This document shows positions 62,793-64,000 of a DNA stretch of 64,000 bases, piece by piece. Each line of letters opens with the position of its first letter. Position 1 is the first letter of the stretch. Under the pieces are notes generated by a model. It was not told where the DNA came from and searched no databases. It saw only the letters and a list, made by a program, of their open reading frames with translations. The DNA is from Paenibacillus_E sp040812395 (GTDB lineage Bacteria; Bacillota; Bacilli; Paenibacillales; NBRC-103111), in assembly GCF_040812395.1 (NCBI RefSeq), contig NZ_JBFNXH010000003.1, forward strand, positions 496,001 through 560,000, given 5' to 3'. The translations under genes were made by a program, and so were the position numbers.

Positions 62793-63733
62793 AACGATCT
62801 CTCCCAAGCAGCGGATTGCTGTAAGCGCGGATCGAGCCATGGATGAAACAAATCCAGCAAAAATCTGGACCCTATAAAAAACAAGGTGGTCATCACAATG
62901 CATGCTTGCAAGAGCGGGAAATCCCTGTTCGTTAAAGCCTGAATCGCCAGACTGCCGATTCCCGGATAAGAAAATACGCTTTCCACTACGACAACGCTGC
63001 TCAAGAGGACGCCGATCTGGATCGTTGCGAAGGAAAAAATCAAGGATAATGCAGGACGCAACAAATAGTGGATATGAAAGCGGATGTTTCCAATACCTTT
63101 CGCCCTGGCGGTGAGAATGAACTTCTCATTCAGAATCTCTGCGAACTTGGTACGAAGCAATATGCCGATTTTGAGCGCTTCCGCCCCAGCAAGCAATAGC
63201 ACAGGGAGGACAAGCGAAGCCAACCCTTGGCTGCCGGAAGGCGGGAACCACTTCAACTGGACGGCAAACAGCTCAATCGCCAAAATAGCAGGAACAAATC
63301 CGGGCAATGCATGCAAGATGAGAAGAAACTTATTGAGGTAACGATCCAGTCTCGAAGAAAGCAGCAGGCTAAGAAAACCAAGGAATATGCCGCCGACAAT
63401 CCCAAGTGGCAAAGTTAATCCAATCAGCTTAACCGTCCCCCACAAATAGGGAAGAAGCACCGTTAACACCGGTTCCTGCAGCTTATAAGAAATCCCGAAC
63501 TCGCCTCTCAGCGTAAGTGAAAGGTAGGTTGCCAACCGTGAACGCAAAGTATCGGTTAGCCCTAACGAGTCTCTCAGCGCATCCCGCTGCTGATCCGTGG
63601 CGTCCATAGGAAGAAGGGCATATATCGGATCTCCCAGCGTTTCATTGGCAAAGAAAAGCAAAATCGAGACCGCTATAATGACGGAGAGACCGCCAACGAA
63701 ACGTTGGACGGCCTTTTGTAACCCATGTATCAT
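62789..63733 (-). CDS. ABC transporter permease (OppB/DppB/NikB-like)
   Basis: A 314-residue permease with six helices. It opens MIHGLQKAVQRFVGGLSVIIAVSILLFFANETLGDP, with the family's ALRDSLGLTD segment after the first helix. The EAA loop is ILNEKFILTARAKGIGNIRFHIHYLLRPAL. AAGGTG upstream overlaps the end of the solute-binding-protein gene, one base before this gene. It pairs with the OppC-like permease to form the pore. Confidence 0.88.
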   Translation of the reverse strand: MIHGLQKAVQRFVGGLSVIIAVSILLFFANETLGDPIYALLPMDATDQQRDALRDSLGLTDTLRSRLATYLSLTLRGEFGISYKLQEPVLTVLLPYLWGTVKLIGLTLPLGIVGGIFLGFLSLLLSSRLDRYLNKFLLILHALPGFVPAILAIELFAVQLKWFPPSGSQGLASLVLPVLLLAGAEALKIGILLRTKFAEILNEKFILTARAKGIGNIRFHIHYLLRPALSLIFSFATIQIGVLLSSVVVVESVFSYPGIGSLAIQALTNRDFPLLQACIVMTTLFFIGSRFLLDLFHPWLDPRLQQSAAWERSL

Positions 63734-63734
63734 C

Positions 63735-64000
63735 TTATTTCACCTTAATTTGATGGATATCGATTCTTCCTGTGCCATCGGGTGTCCAATTGATGGCGTT
63801 TGACAAGCCATAAATATTGGACGGATGCATAAGCCATAGCACAGAAGCGTCCTCTTTGGATAGCGCCAATACTTGCTTGGCATCTTCCACTCGGGCTTCC
63901 GCTTTCGGTTCCGCTATATAAGCTTTGATCAGCGCATCCGCAGCGGGCAGAGGTTTATAACCGTATCTTTTGAAGAAGGATTCCCCGGAATAAGCGGTGC
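63735..64000 (-). CDS. ABC transporter solute-binding protein, C-terminal end (partial)
   Basis: Only the last 88 or so codons are in the window; the gene continues past the right edge. The readable C-terminus includes YSGESFFKRYGYKPLPAADA, a helical KAYIAEPKAEARVEDAKQVL, and then LWLMHPSNIYGLSNAINWTP before DGTGRIDIHQIKVK and TAA. This layout matches the C-terminal lobe of peptide/nickel/opine (cluster C) binding proteins of OppA/DppA/NikA type. First gene of the leftward ABC operon; signal peptide and lipobox lie outside the window. Confidence 0.82.
   Translation of the reverse strand, partial: TAYSGESFFKRYGYKPLPAADALIKAYIAEPKAEARVEDAKQVLALSKEDASVLWLMHPSNIYGLSNAINWTPDGTGRIDIHQIKVK

Overview
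The window looks like chromosomal DNA of an endospore-forming Firmicute of the Paenibacillus type. The grounds are two GerA-type germinant receptor operons, a spore photoproduct lyase, strong AGGAGG-type ribosome binding sites with many TTG starts, a T-box in front of metG, LTA-synthase-like enzymes, and moderate GC with short intergenic gaps. No rRNA, tRNA, CRISPR array, prophage or complete insertion sequence was seen.

Layout. 1-8.4 kb is a housekeeping and metal block: mntR, splB, a zinc-uptake operon znuA-znuC-znuB with ccdA coupled to its end, a small lipoprotein gene, metG behind a T-box leader, and yidD. 8.4-20.6 kb holds a solo transposase zinc-ribbon protein, a 700-bp gap with a decayed 9-bp tandem repeat, the PPDK regulatory protein, a GH42 beta-galactosidase divergent from an AraC regulator, thrC, a DeoR regulator, a queuosine-precursor transporter behind a preQ1 riboswitch, a Tet-like MFS pump and a first LTA-synthase-like protein. 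20.6-26.4 kb is a YmaF-like gene and germinant receptor operon 1 (A, B, second B, C, small D). 27-40 kb carries an aldose epimerase, a CPBP protease, a two-component system, a YitT protein, a second LTA-synthase-like protein and a second MFS pump, a Gfo/Idh dehydrogenase with a sugar isomerase, an AraC regulator and a tautomerase. 40-50 kb holds germinant receptor operon 2 (A, B, C), a DinB protein, an alpha-galactosidase and an SGNH/MBOAT O-acylation pair.

Three diverged copies (about 640-680 bp each) of one noncoding repeat lie at 26.4, 36.1 and 49.9 kb, all in the same orientation and each just beyond the 3' end of a minus-strand gene. They contain a four-unit inverted arrangement of a CGGAACTA...TGCGTTA motif and hairpins, one of which shows a compensatory change.

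50.6-64 kb is the most unusual part. Two exact copies of a Fur-type box (TGATAACGATTATCA) separate a seven-gene leftward operon from a two-gene rightward operon. Leftward: ornithine-cyclodeaminase/SbnB-like enzyme, Cys/Met-type PLP enzyme, two unrecognised small proteins, a fused glutamate-mutase-like B12 enzyme, an MFS exporter and MetX. Rightward: a class III aminotransferase and a D-hydroxyacid-dehydrogenase-like protein that has lost two of its three catalytic residues. An Opp/Dpp/Nik-type ABC importer converges on them from the right edge. Biosynthetic enzymes, exporter, importer and Fur boxes together fit an undescribed small amino-acid-derived metallophore system. That function is inference, and the cluster may continue beyond the window.
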